From positions 84,850-148,849 of the forward strand of contig NZ_LNUA01000008.1 in assembly GCF_009764355.1 (NCBI RefSeq): a stretch of DNA of 64,000 nt, given 5' to 3'. The notes beneath the pieces are model-generated. The model saw nothing but the letters and a program-made list of their open reading frames with translations, was not told where the DNA came from and made no database searches. The position numbers and the translations under genes are program-made. Shown in pieces: positions 26,535 to 36,343 of the stretch (position 1 is its first letter; each line of letters starts with the position of its first letter). Origin of the DNA: Companilactobacillus bobalius (lineage in GTDB: Bacteria; Bacillota; Bacilli; Lactobacillales; Lactobacillaceae).

Positions 26535-26846
26535 ATGACAGAAAAAAAGGATCTAGTTATGGAGGCCTTAGAGGATGTGATCGATCCGGAATTAGGAATC
26601 GATATCGTGAACTTGGGTTTGATCTACGGAGTAAGTATTGAACATGAGAATAAAGCCGTGGTGACGATGACCTTGACTACAATGGGATGTCCTTTGAGCG
26701 ATATGTTACATGATTCGATTGTAGAGGCCGCCGAAACAGTTGAGGGAATCAGTGAGTGTGAAGTTGAGTTAGTTTGGTATCCAACTTGGGATATTTCCAG
26801 GATGAGTCGTTATGCTCGAATTTCACTGGGAATCTTTGGAGGATAG
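26535..26846 (+). CDS. sufT: SufT-like MIP18/DUF59 protein
   Basis: 103 residues: EALEDVIDPELGIDIVNLGLIYG, then VTMTLTTMGCPLSDMLHDSI with the conserved Cys, and LVWYPTWDISRMSRYARISLGIFG. The family helps mature Fe-S proteins. It starts 11 bp after sufB and ends the operon. Assignment as SufT rests on family and position. Confidence 0.88.
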   Translation: MTEKKDLVMEALEDVIDPELGIDIVNLGLIYGVSIEHENKAVVTMTLTTMGCPLSDMLHDSIVEAAETVEGISECEVELVWYPTWDISRMSRYARISLGIFGG

Positions 26847-26917
26847 ACATACTACCGACTAGTTTCCCTGATTCTAATATTATCGATGATTTGAAATTTT
26901 TGAAGAAATTTAAATCA

Positions 26918-26993
26918 AAAGAACGACCTCTATTAAGTATTCAAGATATATTCTTTACTTGAATCTCTTAATAGAGGTCGTTCTTATTTTTTT
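26918..26993. terminator. Long hairpin terminator of the suf operon
   Basis: An arm at 26919-26945 pairs almost fully with 26958-26985 (AAGAACGACCTCTATTAAG against its complement, with one bulge) and is followed by a run of T. The loop is AT-rich. Confidence 0.9.
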
Positions 26994-27073
26994 AGATTAG
27001 ACTTATTTTATAAGATTATGAATTAAATATACTTATCTCAGAAGAATAAACAAAATACTATCTAGTCTGTAGT

Positions 27074-27222
27074 AAGAATTGGAAATGTGTTCAGCTATGA
27101 AATTATTGTTGGCGGCTTTGCCGCTTACAATAAGGCTGATCTTGGAGATCCATAATTTTGCCGAAGGTGAAATTATTAGCTTCAAGTCATGCCCATAGCG
27201 TTCCAACACATTCCCAATTCTT
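27074..27222. repeat. 149-bp inverted-repeat element
   Basis: Terminal arms 27074-27091 and 27205-27222 match as inverted repeats at 17 of 18 positions (AAGAATTGGAAATGTGTT against its partner). The inside holds smaller hairpins, such as GGCGGCTTTGCCGC (27111-27124) and GATCTTGGAGATC. It has no coding frame that looks real. It is probably a small non-autonomous repeat element or a structured RNA; no copy with the same arms was noticed elsewhere in the window. Confidence 0.7.
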
Positions 27223-27390
27223 GCGGAAGACGGAAATTTAAGCAAATTGGTTTTTGATTTTTATTTCAGCGATGTAACAAAATTTACAAATTGTTAAAAG
27301 AGTTGTAATGAAAATGTATAAAGAAAATTCACAAATAGCTCGTATAATTGACTTTATTAAATTTTACAATTAATGGGATGAGGTAATCTT

Positions 27391-28332
27391 ATACGAGTCA
27401 AAAGAAGAAAGTTCAAAAAATATTTGAGAGTTCTTTTGATTGCAACAATAATAATCGTTGGTAGTTTGAGTTATTTCTTCAATAATTCATATGCATCAAC
27501 CATTATCGACAACTTTAAAACTGAACAGGCAATTAAAAAGAAACAAAAAATTATTCAGACGAATCTGACTAATTATCTGAATACAGTCACCAAGGACGGT
27601 ACTGCTAGTGTTAGTTTTTACAATTTAGGTGCAGAGAGTGGCAGTGCGGCGGCTAATAGTAAGTATGCCAAACTTTATCAAGCCGGTAGTTTGGAAACTG
27701 AAGCGAATGCTCATGCAGTTAAGACGGCGGCTAGTACGTATAAATTGTATTTAACAGCTTACTTGATGAATCAGAAATCGAATGGTAATTTCAGTTGGAC
27801 GACTGAGAATACTGATAATTTTAACAAGATGATTGTTAATAGTGAGAATGATTTTGCGGAAGCACAGCTTAACAAGTATGGTGCCAGTACAATCAGTGCC
27901 TTCATTAAAAAGCAAGGTTGGTATCCATCAGTTTTCCAAGATGGACAAGCTGCCAAAACAACCAGTTACAGTTTGCAGCTGTTGCTAGAAGATTTGGCCA
28001 ATGGCAAAGGTGCTTTTGAAAATAAATCTGATCAGGCAAAAATTTTGAATTTAATGGACCAACAAATTTACCGAACGGGAATCCCTGCTGGAGCATCCGC
28101 TGCTGATAGCGGAACAACTGTCCAAGATAAAGTTGGTTTTCTAAATGATACGAATAATGATGCTGGTATTGTGACGTTGCCAAATGGACAAAGATATATT
28201 TTGGTCGTCATGACCAATGGACATAATCAAAGTGGATTGAGCGGTTTTTCAAGAATTGCGGAAATCACTAAGAACGTGCAGAAGATTGTTTATGGATCTG
28301 ACGCTGGAACTAAAATTGAAAATTATTCTTAA
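27391..28332 (+). CDS. Secreted class A beta-lactamase-like serine hydrolase (probable ATA start)
   Basis: About 313 residues. A serine beta-lactamase/transpeptidase-fold protein with S-T-Y-K (Ser115, Lys118), S-E-N in VNSENDFAEA, and K-V-G in place of KTG. The family also covers cell-wall-related hydrolases, so resistance should not be assumed. No ATG, GTG or TTG in frame has a ribosome-binding site. GGATGAGG followed 7 bases later by ATA (27391) gives (M)RVKRRKFKKYLR plus a hydrophobic stretch, a classic signal anchor. The TTG at 27424 would remove the basic N-region and has no good ribosome-binding site. An in-frame stop lies just upstream of 27391. Confidence 0.8.
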   Translation: MRVKRRKFKKYLRVLLIATIIIVGSLSYFFNNSYASTIIDNFKTEQAIKKKQKIIQTNLTNYLNTVTKDGTASVSFYNLGAESGSAAANSKYAKLYQAGSLETEANAHAVKTAASTYKLYLTAYLMNQKSNGNFSWTTENTDNFNKMIVNSENDFAEAQLNKYGASTISAFIKKQGWYPSVFQDGQAAKTTSYSLQLLLEDLANGKGAFENKSDQAKILNLMDQQIYRTGIPAGASAADSGTTVQDKVGFLNDTNNDAGIVTLPNGQRYILVVMTNGHNQSGLSGFSRIAEITKNVQKIVYGSDAGTKIENYS

Positions 28333-28335
28333 TTA

Positions 28336-28366
28336 AAAAAGTCGAGGGTATCCTCGGCTTTTTTTG
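28336..28366. terminator. Bidirectional terminator
   Basis: AAAAAGTCGAGG and CCTCGGCTTTTT form a stem with a short GTAT loop. It lies between the converging serine hydrolase and TetR genes. A near-copy ends the Sir2-like genes at 30787. Confidence 0.88.
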
Positions 28367-28371
28367 TACTA

Positions 28372-28962
28372 TTAATTTTTTAAAGAATTATAACCAGCAC
28401 CAGTAAATTTATTTAACAGTTGGAGTTCATGGTACCAAGAATCGTTTTTTACAAAGTGGTGTCGTTTATTAATGGCAAATGATCCGTGAATTGAATAGAT
28501 AAATAGTAGTTCAGCATCTGATTCACTAAGACCAGTTCTTTTTTGAATAGATGGCACCATGCGTGATTTTTCGTGGGCAACGATACGACCAATAATATAG
28601 TCACTAAGATTTGAATCCATTAAGAGTTTACGATATTTAGAAGAATCAGCTATTCTTTGACAAGCCGGTAACATTGATTCATTTTCTCGTAATAAGTCAA
28701 TGCTGAGATTAGAAGGGTCAATGTTATCACTAGGATTCGTTTCATCCTTGAATAATAAGGCGTCGTCCAAAACAGAATTTAAAACGTCAGTCAGATTATC
28801 GAAGTGTAAGTAGAAAGTAGAACGGGTGATTTCCGCTTCACGACATAATTTGGCCACATTGAGTTGATTGTATGGCTCGTGTTTAATCAATTCTAAAAAA
28901 GAATCCTTAATAATATTAATAGTATAAATAGTTCGACGGTCTGGCTTACGATTTTTTTGCAT
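28372..28962 (-). CDS. TetR/AcrR-family transcriptional regulator
   Basis: 196 residues. N-terminal HTH: IYTINIIKDSFLELIKHEPY then LNVAKLCREAEITRSTFYLHF, the TetR recognition helix. The C-terminal ligand region (about residues 60-196) has LLFIYSIHGSFAINKRHHFV, which resembles the TetR_C domain of dihydroxyacetone-kinase regulators. Divergent to the Sir2-like pair across a 156-bp gap, so it is their probable repressor. Confidence 0.88.
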   Translation of the reverse strand: MQKNRKPDRRTIYTINIIKDSFLELIKHEPYNQLNVAKLCREAEITRSTFYLHFDNLTDVLNSVLDDALLFKDETNPSDNIDPSNLSIDLLRENESMLPACQRIADSSKYRKLLMDSNLSDYIIGRIVAHEKSRMVPSIQKRTGLSESDAELLFIYSIHGSFAINKRHHFVKNDSWYHELQLLNKFTGAGYNSLKN

Positions 28963-29070
28963 ATAAACTCCTTAACACAATTTAAAAACTGTTTACAACA
29001 TGAATTAAATTCGAAATGTGTGCTTAAATTTGAATTTGTTTTCATGTATTTTAAATATATTCAATACAGT

Positions 29071-29088
29071 ATGTACATAATTATACAT
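29071..29088. promoter_or_regulatory. Possible TetR operator
   Basis: ATGTA and TACAT form a dyad with an 8-base AT-rich centre in the divergent TetR/Sir2 spacer. Suggestive only. Confidence 0.35.
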
Positions 29089-29118
29089 TATGTTAATTAA
29101 TTTGTTAAAGGAGATAAA

Positions 29119-29802
29119 ATAGAAAAACAGATAGAACAAGCTCGCAAATTGATTGATGAAAGTGATGCGATTCTTGTTAGTGCAAGCAATGGCCTGTCTA
29201 TTTCAGAAGGATACAACATATTCGCTGATGACGAAAATTTTGAAAATTACTTTAATCATTTCAAGATTGTTTACGGCATTAGCAGTTTGATTCAAGGTGT
29301 TTTTGCACAATTGCCGGCGCCAGATCATCAAGAATTCATGAGAAAAGTTCATCAATATTTAATTGAGGATTATAAGCCGACAGAAACATTTCAAAGTCTC
29401 AATAAAATACTTAAACCAAAAGATTATTTCATTCTGACATCAAACGCCGATAAACATTTTCAATTAAACGGTTTTTCCGATGAAAACATTTGGGAAATTG
29501 AAGGTAACTTTGATGGATTGAATATGAATTCTGAAGCTTGGAATGAACAACGAAATAGGTTCGTTGAGTTTGCTCAAAAGAATAAAAATAAGAAAATTTT
29601 ACAACTGGAGTTAGGTATAGGTTCTAAAAATAAAATGATTAAGGCTCCATTAATGGATATGGTGGCAGATCATCCAGCTTGGAATTATCTAACTTTGAAT
29701 ATGCCGCAAGAAATTTATATTGATCCTAAAATTGAGCATCAATCTGTAGCCTTGCCAGGAAATATTGATACTACTTTTAAAGAATTATTGGAGGAAAATT
29801 AA
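29119..29802 (+). CDS. Sir2-like (SirTM-type) protein without zinc cysteines (probable ATA start)
   Basis: About 227 residues. NAD-binding pattern SDAILVSASNGLSISEGYNI (altered from GAGLS) and LTSNADKHFQ in place of TTNxD. No Cys-x-x-Cys pair, so there is no zinc ribbon; it also lacks the canonical QGD before the zinc module. The C-terminal LQLELGIGSKNKMIKAPLMD matches the sequence of the neighbour. Start: AAAGGAG then ATA at 29119 five bases later, giving (M)EKQIEQARKLIDES, which aligns with the N-terminal helix of the next gene. The only other option, TTG 29149, would delete that helix. It may be a regulatory or degenerate sirtuin partner. Confidence 0.75.
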   Translation: MEKQIEQARKLIDESDAILVSASNGLSISEGYNIFADDENFENYFNHFKIVYGISSLIQGVFAQLPAPDHQEFMRKVHQYLIEDYKPTETFQSLNKILKPKDYFILTSNADKHFQLNGFSDENIWEIEGNFDGLNMNSEAWNEQRNRFVEFAQKNKNKKILQLELGIGSKNKMIKAPLMDMVADHPAWNYLTLNMPQEIYIDPKIEHQSVALPGNIDTTFKELLEEN

Positions 29803-30777
29803 ATGAGCTTATCTTTTTATGAACAATTAGTAATGAAGACACAAACCAACTATTCACAATTTTTTAATGTATACGCCAGTGGCAAAACGCCGGTTAAATT
29901 GACTAGTAGAGCACCTTTGCCATATGAGGAACAGATCAATATTTTAGCCGAAAAAATTAATGAAGCGGATCATATTTTGGTAGGTGGAGCTTCAGGATTA
30001 TCCGCTGCAGGTGGTGGTGACTTCTATTATGAAGATAACGAATCTTTTAGAAAATATTTCGGAAAATTTGCCGAGAAATATGGTATAAAAGGGGCCTTCT
30101 CTGGAATGCAATATCGTTGGCCAAGCCGTGAAGAGTATTGGGGCTATTTGGCAACTTTTCTTCATACGACGCAACATGCGGAAATAAGAAAACCATATAA
30201 AGATTTGCAAGCTATTTTGCAAGATAAAGACTACTTTATTTTGACCACGAATCAAGATACTCAAGCAATAAAAGCTTTTCCAGAGGACAAAGTTGCTCAG
30301 ATTCAAGGGGATCATCGTTTCTTTCAGTGTTCTGCACAATGTAGTGATGAAGTGTGGGATGCGGTCAAACCAGTTGAGGAAATGGTCCAAGCTATGGGGG
30401 ATGACACTAAAGTGCCAACAGAACTAATACCTCGTTGTCCCAATTGCGGAGCGGAAGCTTTTCCTTGGGTCAGAGGTTATGGAAACTTCTTGGAAGGTAC
30501 TAGATATCATCAGGAATATAAAAAGGTTTCAGATGATGTTTTGACACATCTACATGACAATCATCTTCTCATGATCGAATTAGGAGTTGGTCGTATGACA
30601 CCAATGTTTATTCAAGAACCGTTCTGGGCCCTAACAGGAAGCCTTGAAGGTTCATATGATGTCATGATCAACCGTGATCATCAATTTTTGCCAGAGGAAA
30701 TTGAAGATAAGGGTCAAGCTATTAAAGGAGATATTTCTCAAGCTCTAGCAGATGTTAGAACTGTATTGGGAAAATAA
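29803..30777 (+). CDS. Sir2-like NAD-dependent enzyme (class M sirtuin-like)
   Basis: 324 residues. ADHILVGGASGLSAAGGGDF matches the N-terminal NAD loop, TTNQDTQAIKAF the second motif and IQGDHRFFQCSAQC the third. Zinc-binding pairs C-x3-C and C-x2-C (PRCPNCGAEAFPW) are present. MIELGVGRMTPMFIQEPFW is typical of the bacterial SirTM group, which ADP-ribosylates or de-modifies proteins and in pathogens is linked to macrodomain and lipoylation genes. Neither a macrodomain nor lipoate genes are seen here. Starts immediately after the stop of the first Sir2-like gene. Confidence 0.85.
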   Translation: MSLSFYEQLVMKTQTNYSQFFNVYASGKTPVKLTSRAPLPYEEQINILAEKINEADHILVGGASGLSAAGGGDFYYEDNESFRKYFGKFAEKYGIKGAFSGMQYRWPSREEYWGYLATFLHTTQHAEIRKPYKDLQAILQDKDYFILTTNQDTQAIKAFPEDKVAQIQGDHRFFQCSAQCSDEVWDAVKPVEEMVQAMGDDTKVPTELIPRCPNCGAEAFPWVRGYGNFLEGTRYHQEYKKVSDDVLTHLHDNHLLMIELGVGRMTPMFIQEPFWALTGSLEGSYDVMINRDHQFLPEEIEDKGQAIKGDISQALADVRTVLGK

Positions 30778-30786
30778 ATAGTTAGT

Positions 30787-30817
30787 AAAAGAGTCGAGGT
30801 TATCCTCGGCTTTTTTT
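30787..30817 (+). terminator. Terminator after the Sir2-like pair
   Basis: GAGTCGAGG and CCTCGGC form a stem with TTAT loop, followed by seven T residues. Closely similar to the hairpin at 28336. Confidence 0.85.
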
Positions 30818-30840
30818 GTCTAGAAAGTTTTGTCACTAGG

Positions 30841-30950
30841 AGGGTGACAAAACTAAATGTAACCGTATTCAGGAATAACTTACTATATAACCGTAAAGAG
30901 AAACGGATAACAAAGCATATAAATTAAAAAATATTACGGAGGTAAGTATT
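30841..30950 (+). promoter_or_regulatory. Promoter/operator region of the PTS operon
   Basis: Contains ACTATATAACC as a likely -10 region. CCGT and ACGG flank AAAGAGAA (ACCGTAAAGAGAAACGG), a dyad that could bind the PRD regulator encoded at the end of the operon. The ribosome-binding site ACGGAGG precedes 30951. Confidence 0.4.
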
Positions 30951-31259
30951 ATGAGTAAAAGTATTCTATTAATTTGTGGTTCAGGAGCATCATCAGGGTT
31001 TATGGCAGCTAATATGAGAAAAGCTGCTAAGAAAGAAGGACTTGATTACAAAATTAAGGCTCGTAGTGAATCAGAATTAGGTGATTACATGGATGACATT
31101 GATGCCTTAATGGTTGGACCACATTTAAAAGCTGAATTCGATGCTATCAAAGCACGCGTTCCCGAAAATGTGACAGTAGTTTTAATGCACTCCGACTATT
31201 ATTCAATTCTTGACGGTAAAGGTGCTATTGCACATTTAAAAGAAGAATTAGGAGATTAG
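30951..31259 (+). CDS. celA: PTS IIB component, lactose/cellobiose family
   Basis: 102 residues. Phosphocysteine Cys9 in LLICGSGASSGFMAANM, the P-loop of Lac-family IIB. It accepts phosphate from IIA and passes it to the sugar during uptake. First gene of a five-gene operon (IIB-IIC-IIA-GH1-regulator). The specificity for cellobiose or another beta-glucoside is inferred from the family. Confidence 0.93.
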   Translation: MSKSILLICGSGASSGFMAANMRKAAKKEGLDYKIKARSESELGDYMDDIDALMVGPHLKAEFDAIKARVPENVTVVLMHSDYYSILDGKGAIAHLKEELGD

Positions 31260-31292
31260 TAACGGAAAAAGTAAATTGGGGAGTGTGCCAAG

Positions 31293-32528
31293 ATGAATAA
31301 ATTTATGGATTTTCTCAATAATAAATTTGCGCCTAAAGCTCAAGTTGTTGGGAATAATCAATGGATCGTAACATTAAAGAATTCCGTACTTGAAGTATTG
31401 CCTTTCATTTTAGTTGGTTCAGTAGTCAGTCTATTAAATATTCCGGGTAATTTTTGGAAATGGTGGCCTGATTTTTCACCAGTAAGTAATTTTACCTTTG
31501 GATTATTGTCTATTTTTGTAGCATTTCTAGTTCCGTTTAATTATATGGAATTCAAAAAACTAAAGAAACAAAGAATTATTGCCGGATTAACATCAGTAGC
31601 TTTGTTCTTAATGTTGATTAATCCTAAATTTACTAATTCTGGAGCTACTGCTTCATTTAGTTTTAGTGAATTTGGTGCTGGTGGTATGTTTGTTGCTATC
31701 ATTGTAGCTATTTTTGTCAGTTTGATTATGGAGGGATTCGGAACATTTTCCTTCTTTAGTGAAGATACAGTAATTCCTGATTTTGTAACATCATGGTTTG
31801 ATTCAATGTTACCGATTGGAATCATCATTATCATTGGATGGTTATTAGTTGATATAGCTCATTTCAATATGTATAACGCAATTCAATCAATATTTGCACC
31901 ATTAGCAACAGGTGCCGATACGATTTATGGATTCACATTTATTTTGTTCCTAGATTGTTTTATTTACTCAATGGGTATTTCAGGTTGGGTTCTATCACCA
32001 ATTACCCAACCTTTAATGTTGGGCGGTATTGCCGCCAATGTAGCTGCAGTAGCTGCTGGAAATCCCGCAACACATGTCTTTACTAGTGAAGTTATCTACA
32101 GTGGTTGGGCATGGATCGGTGGTGTTGGATGTACGATGCCATTGGCTTTGATGATGCTGTTAATGGCAAAGTCTCAACGTTTAAAGGCTTTAGGAAAAGC
32201 ATGTATTGTTCCATCACTATTCAATATTAATGAACCACTTGTTTTCGGTACTGTCGTTTGGAATCCATACTTGATGATTCCGCTATGGATTAACGGTATT
32301 GTAATTCCAATTATTACATGGTTAGGTTTAAAGATGGGATTGGCTGCTATTCCAAAGGCTTTAATGCAAATGTGGTACATTCCATTCCCAATTTCAACAT
32401 GGATTGTTAGTCCTTCTGTTGGAGCAATTATTTTAATGGCAGTTATCTTTGTTGTAGCTTGGGTCATTTGGTTCCCATTCTTCAAAGTTTATGATGGCCA
32501 AGTAGTTAAAGAAGAGGCAAAAAATTAA
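31293..32528 (+). CDS. celB: PTS IIC component, lactose/cellobiose family
   Basis: 411 residues with about ten membrane helices. Motifs: NKFAPKAQVVGNNQWI at the start, and IVPSLFNINEPLVFGTVVWNP, the conserved substrate-site segment NEP. It transports the sugar and presents it for phosphorylation by IIB. A second, orphan IIC of the same family is at 39189. Confidence 0.93.
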   Translation: MNKFMDFLNNKFAPKAQVVGNNQWIVTLKNSVLEVLPFILVGSVVSLLNIPGNFWKWWPDFSPVSNFTFGLLSIFVAFLVPFNYMEFKKLKKQRIIAGLTSVALFLMLINPKFTNSGATASFSFSEFGAGGMFVAIIVAIFVSLIMEGFGTFSFFSEDTVIPDFVTSWFDSMLPIGIIIIIGWLLVDIAHFNMYNAIQSIFAPLATGADTIYGFTFILFLDCFIYSMGISGWVLSPITQPLMLGGIAANVAAVAAGNPATHVFTSEVIYSGWAWIGGVGCTMPLALMMLLMAKSQRLKALGKACIVPSLFNINEPLVFGTVVWNPYLMIPLWINGIVIPIITWLGLKMGLAAIPKALMQMWYIPFPISTWIVSPSVGAIILMAVIFVVAWVIWFPFFKVYDGQVVKEEAKN

Positions 32529-32554
32529 TTTAAAAGGTTTAGGAGAAGAGACAC

Positions 32555-32893
32555 ATGTCAGAAGAAGAATTTGATAATAAGTCAGTCAAAGACACAATGG
32601 ACATTATTATCAACGCCGGTGATGCTCGAGCATTTATTGCCGAAGCATTGGATGACGTTGGCGATTTTAATTATGAAGAAGCAAAAGAAAATATAAAAAA
32701 GGCGGATGCCAAATTAGTTGTGGCACACCGTTTACAAACTAAAAAACTTCAAGAAGAAGCTGAAGGGGATAAGGTTCAATATTCAGTTCTATTCACACAC
32801 GCTCAAGATACTTTAATGACTATTATGAGTGAATATAATTTGGCAAAGCATCTAATTACCGTATTTGAAAAACGTGACCAAAAGTCTAAATGA
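32555..32893 (+). CDS. celC: PTS IIA component, lactose/cellobiose family
   Basis: 112 residues, all helical. The phosphohistidine is expected in VLFTHAQDTLMTIM, and INAGDARAFIAEALD is the family's first helix. It transfers phosphate from HPr to IIB. Starts after AGGAGAAG. Confidence 0.93.
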   Translation: MSEEEFDNKSVKDTMDIIINAGDARAFIAEALDDVGDFNYEEAKENIKKADAKLVVAHRLQTKKLQEEAEGDKVQYSVLFTHAQDTLMTIMSEYNLAKHLITVFEKRDQKSK

Positions 32894-32901
32894 GGAGATA
32901 A

Positions 32902-34359
<1,458 letters not shown>

Positions 34360-34389
34360 ATAAAAAAGACGTATACGGAGATGAGTTAT

Positions 34390-36300
34390 TTGCGTAAAGA
34401 CCATAAGAAAGAACTATGGGACTATTTACAAAATAACCCTGGATGGCATACTTCTAGTGAACTAGCTGTAGTAATTGGTGTATCTCAACGTAGTATTAAA
34501 CGCTACGCAAAGGATTTAATCGATACTGCAGCTATTTTTGTAAGTAGTGAAGGTTATAAAGCTAACCAAAAAAAGGTAAATAGTACTACTAAAAGAAATT
34601 CAGATTATGAAAGTATAAAGAGAGTTTTAATTAATGAATTTACCCAACAGGAAAATTTAAATCTTTATGATCTTGCTGATCAATTCTATTTAAGTGAGTC
34701 GACAATATTGAAATTATTAAGGGAGATACAGCTTTATGTAAAACCGTTTGATTTGGAATTAAGACAAAATGGCGATAACTGGTCACTGTTAGGTAGTGAA
34801 ATGGATAAGCGAAAGCTGATCAGTGACATTTTATACAGAGAGTCTAAGCAGACATTTATCGGCAATGATACTATTCAAGATAGTTTTCCTGATATAAATG
34901 TAATCCAAATTTCAGAAGCTATAAAAAAATTAACAATGATAGAGAATATTTATTTGAACACTTTTGATTTCAATAATATTCTGTTGCATATTGCGATAGC
35001 TACTCATCGGATCAAAAATGGTTATCAATCCCAAAATTCAGAAAAGGATAACGACGAAAAAACTGTTATTCAAAATGATAATAGAGAAAATAATCAGGAA
35101 CAAAGTTTTGGTAATAAATTAATCGATTTTGTAGAAAATGCAGAACATATTCATTTTTCTGAATCTGAAAGACAGAGTTTAATTTTAATTATTCAGTTCT
35201 CTATAACCAGAAAACATAGGGATTTGGAAGACAACGTTAAACACAGCACAATAGTTTTAGTAGATAATCTTATAAAATACGTTAATTCAATGCTCAATAT
35301 TGATTTGAGGGTACTGAACTTTAGGGAACAATTTGCGATTCATATCCAAAGATTATTGGAACGTTCATCACACGGGTATGTAGAACGGAATCCGATGACA
35401 GCTAAGATAAGAAAGTCGTCGCCAATAATTTATGAATGTGCAGTGCTTATTTCCAATCGAATGGAAGAAATTGAAGATATTACTTTGGAAGATGATGAAA
35501 TTGCTTATATAGCAATGCATATTGGAAATGCTGTATCTGAATATATCAATGACTTGCATAAGTTGTACGTAGTGGTGTTAATGCCTGATTATCAAAGTGA
35601 TAATGATGAATTCATGAGTAGACTTGAACGGCTTTTTAGTCAAGATATTGTGATTGGTAGAGTGATTCATAATCCGGATATGATAGATGAAGTCGATTAT
35701 CCAAGAAAAATAGACTTTGTTATACAAGTTAATTCGGAATATTCATTATCTGGAATTAGACATGCCAATATTTCACAGTTTTTAACGCAGATTGACTATA
35801 AGGAAGTTAACCAATTGATAACTGGTTTGAAACATAAACAGGAGAAAATAAATTTTACTAATAATTTAGAAAAATTTTTCCCAAAAGAAAATTTCAAAAT
35901 AATTAATAGTGAAACTAATCGAGATGCTTTATTTAAAATGGTCTGCGATGAGTTAGAACAGAAGAGTGTTGTAACAACCGATTTTAGGAATAGATTGGAA
36001 GCTAGAGAAAAAATGTCTAGCACCGCTTTTGGAAGAGTGGCGATACCTCATTCTTTACAGATGGTTGCTTTGAAAACTCAAGGATATGTGGTAATTGATC
36101 CTAAGGGAATAAATTGGGACAAGGATAATAATCACGTTAATTTAATGTTTTTGTTGGCAATAAATGAAAGTAATAAACAAGCATATCGAAATATCTTTGA
36201 TGATTTGTCACAGATTGCCGTTGATCCTAAGAATATTGCTTTGCTGGTTAAATCAAAAACGTATGATGAGTTTATAAAACAATTAACTGCGTTACTGTAA
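34390..36300 (+). CDS. PRD-containing transcriptional regulator, LicR/CelR/MtlR type
   Basis: About 636 residues. Two N-terminal helix-turn-helix regions (about 1-70 and 75-140), two PRD modules (about 180-400) with conserved His, a IIB-like segment (about 400-490), and a C-terminal IIA domain (about 500-636) whose His lies in FGRVAIPHSLQM. PTS phosphorylation tunes such regulators. The preferred start is TTG 34390, nine bases after ACGGAG; the ATG at 34381 abuts that site. It closes the PTS operon and probably activates it. Confidence 0.9.
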   Translation: MRKDHKKELWDYLQNNPGWHTSSELAVVIGVSQRSIKRYAKDLIDTAAIFVSSEGYKANQKKVNSTTKRNSDYESIKRVLINEFTQQENLNLYDLADQFYLSESTILKLLREIQLYVKPFDLELRQNGDNWSLLGSEMDKRKLISDILYRESKQTFIGNDTIQDSFPDINVIQISEAIKKLTMIENIYLNTFDFNNILLHIAIATHRIKNGYQSQNSEKDNDEKTVIQNDNRENNQEQSFGNKLIDFVENAEHIHFSESERQSLILIIQFSITRKHRDLEDNVKHSTIVLVDNLIKYVNSMLNIDLRVLNFREQFAIHIQRLLERSSHGYVERNPMTAKIRKSSPIIYECAVLISNRMEEIEDITLEDDEIAYIAMHIGNAVSEYINDLHKLYVVVLMPDYQSDNDEFMSRLERLFSQDIVIGRVIHNPDMIDEVDYPRKIDFVIQVNSEYSLSGIRHANISQFLTQIDYKEVNQLITGLKHKQEKINFTNNLEKFFPKENFKIINSETNRDALFKMVCDELEQKSVVTTDFRNRLEAREKMSSTAFGRVAIPHSLQMVALKTQGYVVIDPKGINWDKDNNHVNLMFLLAINESNKQAYRNIFDDLSQIAVDPKNIALLVKSKTYDEFIKQLTALL

Positions 36301-36302
36301 TA

Positions 36303-36338
36303 AAAAAACTAGACGCTTAAAAACGTCTAGTTTTTTTA
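36303..36338. terminator. Bidirectional terminator
   Basis: AAAACTAGACG and CGTCTAGTTTT pair perfectly around CTTAAAAA with A and T runs on both sides. Confidence 0.9.
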
Positions 36339-36343
36339 TGTAA

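Noticed and set aside
26774..26962. 62-residue plus-strand frame after sufT
   Set aside because: Overlaps sufT in another frame and runs through the suf terminator hairpin.
27033..27245. 70-residue minus-strand frame
   Set aside because: Coincides with the 149-bp inverted-repeat element; the open frame is a by-product of the hairpins.
27391..28332. Acquired beta-lactamase resistance gene
   Set aside because: The KTG triad is KVG, and homologous secreted serine hydrolases are common housekeeping genes in lactobacilli; no mobile element flanks it.
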